A DNA stretch of 6,986 nt from Bifidobacteriaceae bacterium (GCA_030530905.1 JAUMUB010000035.1:1-6986), one strand, 5' to 3'. Positions 1 to 6,986 are shown, counted from the stretch's first letter. A program made the numbers and translations. Notes: generated by a model from the letters alone, not told the origin.

Positions 1-123
1 AAAGTAAAAGAGCTTCAAGCGAATCAAAAGCAGCGTTTCGGTCTGCGTAAGTTGAGCGTAGGTGTAGCCTCTGTATTATTAGGGACTGCCTTTTTCATCG
101 GCGCAACTGTTGACGTACACGCG
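1..123 (+). other. YSIRK-type signal peptide (N-terminus missing)
   Basis: Residues 1-41 contain a basic stretch (KQKQR at 9-12 region), the YSIRK-like core FGLRKLSVGVASVLLG (13-28), a hydrophobic run to about residue 37, and a plausible signal peptidase I site after Val-His-Ala at 39-41, before Asp42. The YSIRK-G/S class is established in streptococci, staphylococci and lactobacilli and routes large wall-anchored proteins through Sec, often at the division septum. The Met and probably a short basic leader lie upstream of base 1. The exact cleavage site is my estimate. Confidence 0.95.
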
Positions 124-3100
124 GATAATCTGACTACTACCGCCAGTGCCGCTGACGCTACAAGCACGACGAACGATAACGACGCAGACAAGAGCGCCAC
201 AACTGACAATGATGCCGACAAGGCCGTTTCAGCTGACACCACCAGTGCGGACTCCACCAAGAGCACTGATACTACTAGCGCTACCAGCGAAGATACTAGT
301 GCAGACTCAACGAAAGGTGCTGACACTACAAATAACGACGCAACTAAGACGGCCACAGCTGACACCACAGCTACTGACGACTCAAATACTACCGTTACTT
401 TAGACGTCACAAAGGCTACCAGTGCGCCTGTTGCATTGAACGCACTTACTACAAACCTGGCCGCTACAAATGCTACTACTGATAAGCAAACCAATGTTAA
501 TTTCTTGGTTAATGGTAAGACTCAAGATACTGTTACAGTCGGCTTAGACAGTTCAATACAACTTAACTTCCAAACTAATGACTACAATGATGGGGATAAG
601 TTTATCTTCAAGATTTACCCAGATGAAACCCCTGACTTTGCGATTACAGGAAGTTTTAATATTACTCCGGCTAACGATAAGCCAAATTCAGCTACTGTTA
701 GTTCAGTACAAAGCAACACTAATGAGTATGAATTCAGCGATACTATGCATGGTTCTGGAACTTACAACCAAGTTATCGCTATTGGAACTACTTCCTACAG
801 ATTACCTAAGCAAATTATGAAAGATGGTAGTTACAAGATCAATGTAGATGTGTACAAGCAAACTGCAGATGGTACTCAAGCATTAGTCAAGCAAAACTAC
901 TTCACTATTAATGTTTCTCATTCTCAATACATATACTGGGATCCATTTTTGAATCAATCATCAATGGACAGTACTAAGGCTGTTTATACTTTGGATGGGA
1001 ATCCTGTAACAACAGGTGTCATCTTATCAAATACTGACTACGAATGGCGCTTACGTTTTAGTATGTACCCTCAATTTAGTCCAGGATCAACGGTTACAAT
1101 TCCAGTTCCTGATAATTTTGTATTGGACGTGGCAGCTACCCAAAGTCGTAATGCAAGCGATTGGGAAAAATATCCTGGATCCGTTAAGCAAGAAGGTAAT
1201 AAAGTTATCTTCACTTACGACAAGCTAACTAACGAACAGTACACAAAAAGATACTACTCATCATACGATACCATTCACCCAATTATCGTTGGTAAAATCA
1301 ATCAAACTTTTGAGAACACCACTAAGGTTCAGGGTGATTCTCAAGTTATCTTAAGTTATGGTGAAAAACGTGATACGGTTAGTCCTTTCACTGTTTATGT
1401 TTTAGGTTCAGCTAACACTGTTGATAAGACTCCTGTTGGTCAATTATTTACTGGTCAAATCCATTCAGATAAGATCAACAAGATGCACACTTACTACCCA
1501 GAACAACCGGAAGAAATTACTACCGAAGAAGATAGTAAGACTGGTGCACACCCACTTAACAATGCAATTACTCTTACAAGTACTGCTGCTGAAACGATTA
1601 ATGGGGTAGATGCGACTGTTGTTGTTCCAGATGGTATGAACATCTCCAAGATTACCTTGAACGGAACGCAACCTCAGAAACCAACTTACTATTACGAATA
1701 TACTGACGGTACAAGATCTGCTGATTTTACGAACGACAACATATTGACTGCTCCTGATGGTAAGTACGTAAAGAAAGTTCATATTCACTTAGATAGTGTA
1801 GGTCCATACCAAACCCTGTTTAACATCAATCTTTTTGGTGTTTTAGCAGATACATACCGTGGCGATGGTGATAGTACCGCAACTAGTAATACTGGTGCCA
1901 CAGTTACTAGTGGGGAAAAGTTAGCTGACTACGATACTTTAACTACCCAACTTCAAGTAACTTTAGCGGACTCAAAAACTAACCCAGTACACGGCGACAC
2001 TGGTATTTGGGCTCACTCACAAAACGTATTGGTTCAAAATCCAGATACTACGATTCACTTGAATAAATCATATGCGGTTGGGTCACAATCTAACATGCAA
2101 GCAGGGCAAGCTGGTGGTACGATCAAGATCGAACCATATGATTTCCAAAATGCTACACCAGATACAACATATTATGTAGTTCTCCCTACAAATGCCTACC
2201 TTGATCCTGACAATCCATATACGGGGATGCCATCTAATGCAAAGGTTTCTTACATGAATGTTAATGGAATCAACGTGGTAAAGATTGTTATCAATGGTGG
2301 TACCCGTGAAGACTATGCTAAGAAGTACATCACGCTGAACTTGGATAACTCCACTCTGGTTACAAACCAAAACCTGCAAAGTGGATATGCAATATACCAA
2401 GTTTCCCCAGCAGGACAAAAGCAATATTACTACTACAGCGATACCAATACGATGTCTCCACAATCAACGTATAGTTCTGTTTCGTTAGGGGGTAAAAGTT
2501 ACAAGACACTCCCATTTGTAGAAAACAATACTAATGCATTTAGTCTTTACAGTGGATCCTGGAACTTGGTTTCTTCAGTTGTTACTACAATCACTACTGA
2601 ATCACAAGGTAACCAAAACTCAGATTTCGGCCCAGCAGGTAAGTCTGATGATAAGGGTGACGATACAATTCGTTTCTCTTCATCATTAGTTAACGGTGAT
2701 CCAAATCCAATGAAGGGTGTTACTGACATTATCCAAATGCCAAACACTTCTGATGGTAAATCTGAATTCGACTTCCAATTGGGCAAGCAAGTTAAGGTAT
2801 ACGATGTTACTACTAACACCGATATCACTAGTCAGGCCAAGATCTACTACACAACTAAGGAAGATTACAAGACAAAGAAGATGTCTGAAATTGACTCTAC
2901 AAATTGGAAGAGTGAATTCTCAGAAACAGCCCCAGAAGATCTTTCCACTGTAACTGCGGTTGCTGTAGAACTTCCAGACATTCCTACTCAACACTTGTTC
3001 AGAATTATTGTTGAAGGTACCGAACCAAACTTCAAGAATGATGCCGGAAAGACTGCTTATGTTGCCAACAAGATCTGGGGTGACACACTCTTACCTAAGA

Positions 3101-6100
3101 ACATCGAATTAGGTAAGACATATACTACAAGTGATACCTCTGTTTCAGCTAAGTTGACAATTGTCGGTGATTCTACAATTCACGTAAATATGAACTACAC
3201 TGATCCAGACGGTACAGTTCATACGATCGAAAATTATGATGTCGTATTGCACGATAACGTCGACAAGTTGACTAAGACTAACGTGCTGACTTCTGTATTT
3301 GGTACTGACCCAGATACTTTGAGCAAGTACGGTGTAACACCTGATACAATCAACAGTCTTAACGATAACCCTGACTTCCGTGCTCAATTGATCAAGAAGT
3401 ACCCTGGATTAAGTGACTACGCCGTTGATTTCACCAAATTAAACGGCCCAGATAGCTCAACTCTTCCAAAGGGTGACTGGGATCAAACAGTTAAGTACTA
3501 CTTCGATGGCAATACAGTTAGCCTTACATTGACTAAGCTGGAACACTACACTGACACAGTTACTATTAACCGTGACACTAAGTTCGTTTCTAATGCTGAT
3601 GGAACTACGCTTGAGACCAATGATACTGAAAATGGTTTAGGTACTAAGTCTACAAACGTCACTTACGATCCACTGACTGACCACTACACAGTTGATCAAA
3701 GTGGGGACAAGCTGCAATACAGCAACTACACTCCAACGGCGCAAATTGGTAACTACAAGATTGATTCTACTGATACTACCTTGGCCGGTCCTACTGCAGA
3801 TGATATCAACAAGGTATTAAGCGACAACGGTAATACTCTGTTCGATAAGACCAACAAGAATGGTTACACTGTCGACATGACCAAGAAGAGTGACGGTACT
3901 TACGATGTTCAATTGACTTCCAACCCTGAACTTGCGGCTGGTGCGGTTAACATCATTTTCCATCAAGTAGCTCACTACAACCCAATTTACACTGTGACTA
4001 CCAGTCGTGACACTAGCTACGTATCAAATAAGACTGGCGAAGAAGTGCAAGCGGACAAGACTCAAAATGGTCTCAGCACTTCATCCCTCAACACGACTTA
4101 CGATCAAACTAGCCATGCTCTGACTTCAAAGACTAATTTGCCAACCACTGTAAACTACGGTACGCAAAGCACTGATGTTATATCTGGCTACACTTTGGAT
4201 TCTGCTGATCAAACTCTGACTGGTCCTCAACAAGCTGACCTGCAAAAGGTATTGAATGACAACCAGGCTCAATTATTTGACGGTAGTGCTACTACTGGTT
4301 TCACTGTGACTGTAACCAAGGACGCTAATGGTAGCTACACTAGCTCTGTAGAAGCAAATTCTGCATTGCCAGCACACACCATTTCAGTTGTCTACAAGGA
4401 AACCGCTCACTACAACCCTAATGTTGAAGTGACTGTTAGCCGTGAAACTAGATATGTAAATGATTATGATGGTAGTACATTACAAGCACCTACTGTAAAC
4501 AACAATTTCAGTAGTGCAACATTAACTACACAATATGATCAAAATACTCATGAAGTTAAGTATGTAAGCAATGTTCCATCTAGCTTCACTTACCCAACAC
4601 TTTCTGCTCCTCAATTTGAAGGCTTGAAGGTAATTGATGATGGTCAAGACTTGCGTGGTCCAAAAACTGAAGATATCCAAAATATTATCACTGCTAACCA
4701 AGCAACGTTATTTAATGCAAACAATACTAGTGGGTACCGTTTAGAAATAACACGGAATTTCGATAGTTCATTTACGCCTAAGTTGATCCTTGACCCATCT
4801 ATTGAAGCAGGCAAGGTTTCAGTAGTGTTCATCGATATCGCACACTACAACCCAATCGAAACCATCCACTTCAGCAAAGAAACTAAGTATGTTTCAAATG
4901 CCACTGGTAAGGAAATTAAGAATGCAACCCAGGATACTTTCCACTCAGCACCATTTTCAGCTGAATACGACGCGGATACTCATGAATTCAAGAGTGTCTA
5001 CTTCGCTGGACAAACAGGTGTGGATGATTTCCAATACTCATCTGAAAACTCACCAGCCATTGATGGATACAAGGTTCAATCAAGTGATGAAACTCTTGAT
5101 GGGTTAACAGGTATGGACGTAATGCTCCTGCTGGTAAAACACCAAAATGAACTTTACGCCCAAAGCAACACCACTGGTATGCGTGTTGATTTCAGCAAGG
5201 ACGGAGATGGCTTCACGTCAACAGTGACTGCTGATCCAACTCTTAAGAAGGGTGAAGTGACATTCGTTTACCACCAAGTTGCACACTACAACCCAATCTA
5301 CACTGTGACGACTAGCCGGAACACTGATCGCGTATCTGACAAGTCCGGTGAAAATCTTGCGGAAACCGAAGCAGAAAACAACACTGCCAGTGCCAGTCTC
5401 GACACGGTTTACGATGCAACTACTCACCAAATGACTAGTCACGACGCTCTGCCAGCTAACATCCAATACGCTGACAAGGCAGTTCAAGACAACATTTCTG
5501 GTTACACTCTCAACACTGCAGATTACGCATTGCATGGCCCACAAAATTCCGACTTAGCATCAATCATCGACGCTAACAAGGATCAACTCTTTGCCGGGGA
5601 TGCAACGACTGGGTTCACGTTGACTGTAACCAAGGGCGACAACGGCTACACTGGTACTGTGACTGCAAACAACAACTTGTCAGCACACACCATCGCCATT
5701 GTTTACAACGAAACCGCACACTTCAACCCAACTGCACAAGTTACGGTTAGCCAAGAAATCCAATACGTATCCAACGAAACTGGTAAGGCTGTCCACGATA
5801 GTGATAACAATGCTGACTTCAATAAGGCAACCATCAACACGGAATACGACGCCCAAAGTCACACAATCAAGACGATCGGCTCTGTTCCAGAAGACTTCGA
5901 CTACCAAAACGTCGATGCGCCAACTGTTGCTGGTTACACCGTTGACGACGCCGACAAGACTCTGACTGGACTTCAAGATACTGACATTCAAAAGATCTTG
6001 GACGACAACAAGGATACGCTCTTCGCTGCAGACGCTACTCACGGATACAAGGTTGATGTGACAAAGGATGCAGAAGGTACTTACAAGACGGTCGTGAGCG

Positions 6101-6986
6101 AAGACACTGATCTTCAACCAGGCCAAGTTTCTATCGTGCTCCACCAAGTCGCACACTACAACCCACAAGTGACTGTGAATGTCAGCCGCGAAACTAGCTA
6201 CGTTTCATCTAAGACTGGTCAACCGGTACAAGACAAGACCACAAGCTCAGACTTCAACACTACGACGGTCGACACTACTTACGATCAAACTAGTAACGAA
6301 TTCAAGAGCATGACTGATCTGCCATCAACACTCAACTACCCAGATACCACTTCTCCAGCGGTTCCTGGATACGATGTTGATACCAACGACCAAACTCTTA
6401 AGGGCTTGACGAGCGAACAAATCCAAAAGATCCTGACTGACAACCAAAGCAAGATCTTCAACGGCAGCACTGATAATGGTAAGCGGGTAGATGTCAACAG
6501 CGACGGTAGCGTAACTGTGACTGAAGACGAAAGCCTCGCACCACACACGATTTCAGTGGTATACCACGAAACTGCGCACTACAACCCAGTTTCATCTGTT
6601 GAAATCAGCCAAGTAGTCGACTATGTATCAAATGCCACTGGCAAGAACATCGCCGACGAAACTGACGAACCAAACATCGCTACCACGAACCTGCCTACGA
6701 CTTACGGATCCGATCAATCATTGACTGGAATCGGCACGGTGCCAGAATCTTTCCACTACAATGACGTTCAACCATCCGCAACTCTTCCTGGCTACACGCT
6801 CGATGACAACGACAAGACGATCGCTGGTATGACTGATGGGGATATCCAAAAGATCTTGGATGACAACAAGGCCACACTCTTCGCATCCGACGCTACCCAC
6901 GGCTACAAGATCGACGTGACTAAGGATGCAGAAGGTAACTACACTACCAAGCTGACTGAAGATGACACACTTCCAGCAGGTAAGGT
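1..6986 (+). CDS. Giant YSIRK-signal repeat-containing surface adhesin (partial at both ends)
   Basis: One reading frame starting at base 1 is open across the whole window (2,328 full codons plus two bases), without stop or frameshift. It is 5'-partial: no ATG, GTG or TTG lies in frame ahead of the signal-peptide core, so the start is upstream. It is also 3'-partial, so no LPxTG anchor is seen. Order of parts: YSIRK-type signal peptide (residues 1-41), Thr/Ser/Ala/Asp-rich segment (42-160), beta-rich non-repeated region (161-1040), transition segment (1041-1185), and eight tandem repeats of 141-147 residues (1186-2328+). No Cys is seen; eight Trp occur, all at or before residue 1160. The expected role, by analogy with lactobacillus Mub/MucBP-type and other MSCRAMM-like proteins, is a sortase-anchored fibrillar adhesin with an N-terminal binding head on a repeat stalk, contacting host mucus, epithelium or other bacteria. 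The ligand is not inferable. The frame and surface localisation are very secure; the family name is less so. Confidence 0.97.
124..480 (+). other. Low-complexity Thr/Ser/Ala/Asp-rich segment of the adhesin
   Basis: Residues 42-160 are made almost entirely of Thr, Ser, Ala, Asp, Asn and Lys, with no aromatic residue. Short degenerate repeats are visible: DNDADK at 59-64 and 69-74, and SADSTK at 82-87 and 100-105. The segment follows the signal peptide directly, as the disordered region before the binding head does in many MSCRAMM-type proteins. It is probably unstructured and may be O-glycosylated, since Ser and Thr are abundant; that is inference. Base composition is richer in G+C than the module that follows (12 of 20 third positions are G or C in bases 181-240). 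Confidence 0.85.
481..921 (+). other. N-terminal beta-rich module 1 (unassigned)
   Basis: Residues about 161-307 have the alternating polar/hydrophobic pattern of beta strands, starting with VNFLVNGKTQDTVTV and containing a YNDGDKFIFKI strand-turn-strand, and ending in a strand that reads YFTINVSHS. The pattern fits an Ig-like or jelly-roll adhesin fold at the start of the ligand-binding head. I do not recognise a named family. The boundaries are judged by eye from the end of the low-complexity stretch and the start of the next module. Confidence 0.5.
922..1407 (+). other. Ig/MSCRAMM-like adhesin module 2
   Basis: Residues about 308-469 contain FSPGSTVTIPVPDNFVL (358-374), which matches in style the 'GDTVTIPLPxxF' strand found in N2/N3-type Ig-fold domains of Gram-positive adhesins. 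It is followed by VKQEGNKVIFTY (395-406) and a closing strand, FTVYVLG (463-469). Three of the protein's eight Trp are here (313, 349, 388). The likely role is part of the ligand-binding head. The fold class is inferred from pattern; a structure prediction showing two-sheet Ig topology would support it. Confidence 0.55.
1408..1857 (+). other. Beta-rich module 3 (unassigned)
   Basis: Residues about 470-619 begin after the VYVLG strand. An acidic loop (PEQPEEITTEED, 500-511) leads to the strand ATVVVPDGMNI (538-548). The module includes a Tyr-rich turn (TYYYEYTDG, 562-570) and closes with LFNINLFGVLADTY. The strand-Pro pattern (VVVPDG) is reminiscent of module 2 (IPVPDN), which suggests related folds in series. 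No named family can be given. Confidence 0.45.
1858..2640 (+). other. RGD-bearing linker and beta-rich module 4
   Basis: Residues about 620-880 open with RGDGDS and a Gly/Ser/Thr-rich stretch to residue 638 that looks like a flexible linker. A beta-rich segment follows, with strands such as TQLQVTLAD (649-657), TYYVVLPTN (725-733) and VVKIVING (759-766). Four consecutive Tyr occur at 809-812. It ends in a small polar stretch before the next module. Function is unknown; by position it belongs to the non-repeated head. Confidence 0.45.
2641..3078 (+). other. DUF11-like / Gram-positive adhesin module 5
   Basis: Residues about 881-1026 follow a pattern common in large Gram-positive surface proteins: GDDTIRFSSSLVNG (886-899), then VTDIIQMPN (907-915), the short acidic motif GKSEFDFQL (919-927), IYYTTKED (948-955), a Trp segment (NWKSEF, 968-973), DLSTVTAVAVELP (980-992) and TAYVANKIW (1018-1026). 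This matches the 'GD-x-hydrophobic ... Asn-Gly ... Leu/Met-Pro ... W ... DLS-x-V-x-A ... AYN' layout I associate with DUF11-like repeat-fold domains. The likely role is a structural, possibly isopeptide-stabilised, Ig-like domain. The assignment is by pattern only. Confidence 0.55.
3121..3555 (+). other. Transition segment with predicted helical insert, before the repeat array
   Basis: Residues 1041-1185 join the head to the repeats. A beta stretch (VNMNYTDPDGTVHTI, 1062-1076) is followed by a region low in beta pattern (about 1083-1140), rich in Asp, Leu, Lys and Asn, with likely helical pieces such as DKLTKTNVLTSVF and DFRAQLIKKY. It then returns to beta with VKYYFDGNTVSLTLTKL (1164-1180). 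The final EHYTD (1181-1185) occupies the place of the AHYNP motif that closes each later repeat, so the end of this segment may be a degenerate half-repeat. Trp1160 is the last Trp in the protein. Confidence 0.6.
3556..3984 (+). repeat. Adhesin repeat 1 (type A, 143 residues)
   Basis: Residues 1186-1328. Landmarks of the repeat family are present: R-D-T-K-FVSN with a following DG, a VTYD strand, NYKIDSTDTTLAG (an early form of GYxxDxxDxTLxG), DDINKVLSDN and LF, a TKKSDGTYDV hairpin, and the closing HQVAHYNP. The ending (LAAGAVNIIFHQV) marks it as subtype A. It is the most N-terminal copy and less like the others in its first third, where FVSNADG replaces YVSNxTG. Confidence 0.85.
3985..4419 (+). 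repeat. Adhesin repeat 2 (type B, 145 residues)
   Basis: Residues 1329-1473. It opens IYTVTTSRDTSYVSNKTG, continues with TTYDQTSH and LPTTVNY, then GYTLDSADQTLTGPQ, DLQKVLNDN and TGFTVTVTKDANGSY, and ends LPAHTISVVYKETAHYNP. The PAHTISVVYxET ending defines subtype B. It is closest to repeat 5 along its whole length (shared IYTVTTSR, ISGYTL, GPQ, ATTGFT) and shares its first third with repeat 7. Confidence 0.9.
4420..4854 (+). repeat. Adhesin repeat 3 (type A, AT-rich, 145 residues)
   Basis: Residues 1474-1618. It opens with VTVSRETRYVND and DYDG where others have YVSNxTG, then QYDQNTHEVK, NVPSSFTYP, DDGQDLRGP, EDIQNIITAN and TLF, and ends AGKVSVVFIDIAHYNP. It keeps the subtype A ending (AGxV) but has IDI where other A copies have HQV, and LKVIDD where most have GYTLDD. 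Third-position G+C is low: 21 of 100 in bases 4441-4740 by hand count. Repeats 6 and 8 are its nearest relatives (shared VPxxFxY and DIQxI). Confidence 0.88.
4855..5295 (+). repeat. Adhesin repeat 4 (solitary type A, divergent, 147 residues)
   Basis: Residues 1619-1765. It opens IHFSKETKYVSNATGKEI, with EYDADTHEFKS and DGYKVQSSDETLDG, and ends LKKGEVTFVYHQVAHYNP, which is subtype A. It is the longest copy. Its central helix reads MLLLVKHQNELY (1708-1719), replacing the usual IQKILDDNxxxLF, so the Asn found there in all other copies is lost. It is the only A copy that is not preceded by a B copy, apart from the first of the array. Confidence 0.87.
5296..5730 (+). repeat. Adhesin repeat 5 (type B, 145 residues)
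   Basis: Residues 1766-1910. It opens IYTVTTSRNTDRVSDKSG, then VYDATTHQMTS, LPANIQY, ISGYTLNTADYALHGPQ, IIDANKDQLF and TTGFTLTVTK, and ends SAHTIAIVYNETAHFNP, subtype B with Phe in place of Tyr in the closing motif. It is the closest partner of repeat 2. The junction into repeat 5 (bases 5281-5325) differs from the junction into repeat 2 (3970-4014) at 7 of 45 bases by hand alignment. Confidence 0.9.
5731..6165 (+). repeat. Adhesin repeat 6 (type A, 145 residues)
   Basis: Residues 1911-2055. Landmarks are VTVSQEIQYVSNETGKAV, EYDAQSHTIK, SVPEDFDYQNV, AGYTVDDADKTLTG, DIQKILDDNKDTLF and ATHGYKVDVTKDAEGTY, ending QPGQVSIVLHQVAHYNP (subtype A). The stretch at bases 5989-6090 is about 82% identical to bases 6847-6948 in repeat 8 (18 mismatches in 102 by hand), which makes it the most closely matched DNA pair I found in the array. 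Confidence 0.92.
6166..6588 (+). repeat. Adhesin repeat 7 (type B, shortest, 141 residues)
   Basis: Residues 2056-2196. It opens VTVNVSRETSYVSSKTG, with TTYDQTSNEFKS, DLPSTLNYP, GYDVDTNDQTLKG, QIQKILTDNQSKIF and a shortened hairpin (KRVDVNSDGSVTV), and ends APHTISVVYHETAHYNP (subtype B). Its first third matches repeat 2 (SRxTSYVSxKTG, TYDQTS, LPxTxNY), while its helix (QIQKIL) resembles the A copies. The missing residues lie mainly in the hairpin near 2161-2170. Confidence 0.9.
6589..6986 (+). repeat. Adhesin repeat 8 (type A, cut by window end)
   Basis: Residues 2197-2328, 132 residues present. It opens VEISQVVDYVSNATGKNI, then TTYGSDQSLTG (where others have YDxxTH), TVPESFHYNDV, PGYTLDDNDKTIAGM, DIQKILDDNKATLF, ATHGYKIDVTKDAEGNY and DDTLPAGK. 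LPAGK predicts the subtype A ending. Eight more residues would be expected before AHYNP, giving a normal length of 145. The array therefore probably continues beyond the window. Confidence 0.9.

Noticed and set aside
1..60. A start codon for the gene inside the window.
   Set aside because: The first in-frame TTG (bases 52-54) falls within the YSIRK core; starting there would delete the basic part of the signal peptide. The real start must be upstream.
146..403. Forward open frames in the other two phases (146-403, 578-820, 1016-1228, 2717-2953 and others).
   Set aside because: All are short, overlap the continuous adhesin frame, and have Leu/Gln/Thr-biased shadow composition with no domain or plausible start context.
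24..494. A 156-codon minus-strand frame rich in Val, Ala and Ser, resembling a membrane protein.
   Set aside because: It is the antisense of the Thr/Ser/Ala/Asp-rich segment, whose GAC, ACT and GCC codons read as Val, Ser and Gly/Ala on the other strand.
5680..6168. A 162-codon open frame on the minus strand.
   Set aside because: It lies opposite the repeats of the giant gene, where codon bias keeps the antisense frame open. It has no recognisable protein features and starts and ends inside the repeats.
6565..6579. HETAH at residues 2189-2193 matches the HExxH zinc-protease motif.
   Set aside because: It is one version of the repeat junction; the same place reads HQVAH, KETAH, NETAH or IDIAH in other copies, so the catalytic Glu and first His are not conserved. 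No protease domain surrounds it.
3556..6986. Regular repeats considered as a CRISPR array or DNA-level satellite.
   Set aside because: The period is about 435 bases, in frame, with divergence concentrated at third codon positions and no unique spacers. These are protein repeats.
6589..6986. Wall-anchoring LPxTG motif or transcription terminator near the 3' end.
   Set aside because: The sequence is still in the middle of a repeat at the last base. No sorting signal, stop codon or hairpin-plus-T run is present.

Overview
The whole window lies inside one very large protein-coding gene on the + strand. Reading from base 1, the frame stays open for 2,328 complete codons with no stop, and it leaves the window at both ends. 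The product is a secreted, cell-wall-type surface adhesin of a Gram-positive bacterium. It carries a YSIRK-type signal peptide (core RFGLRKLSVGVASVLLG), a Thr/Ser/Ala/Asp-rich stretch, about 1,000 residues of non-repeated beta-rich sequence, and an array of at least eight tandem repeats of about 145 residues. No cysteine is seen in the translation. The signal sequence and architecture point to Lactobacillaceae, most likely Lactobacillus in the strict sense; the species cannot be fixed from the window.

Layout by base position: 1-123 signal peptide (the true start codon is upstream); 124-480 low-complexity acidic Thr/Ser/Ala segment; 481-3120 a run of beta-rich modules, probably the ligand-binding head, including an Ig/MSCRAMM-like module (about 922-1407) and a DUF11-like module (about 2641-3078); 3121-3555 a transition segment with a predicted helical insert; 3556-6986 eight repeats, each closed by an (A)HYNP motif, the eighth cut by the window end. 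The C-terminus, including any LPxTG sorting signal, is outside.

The repeats fall into two subtypes in the order A-B-A-A-B-A-B-A. This is a B-A pair repeated three times, preceded by one A and interrupted by one solitary A (repeat 4). Repeat 3, just before the interruption, has a visibly lower third-position G+C than the 3' repeats, which hints at a mosaic history. The AHYNP repeat recalls Mub/MucBP mucus-binding repeats in general layout (T-x-YVSN-x-TG followed by a GYxxDxxDxTLxG segment), but I cannot assign it confidently to a named family. It is the best candidate here for something undescribed.

No RNA gene, mobile element, CRISPR array, promoter or terminator is supported. All other open frames on either strand are shadows of this gene.
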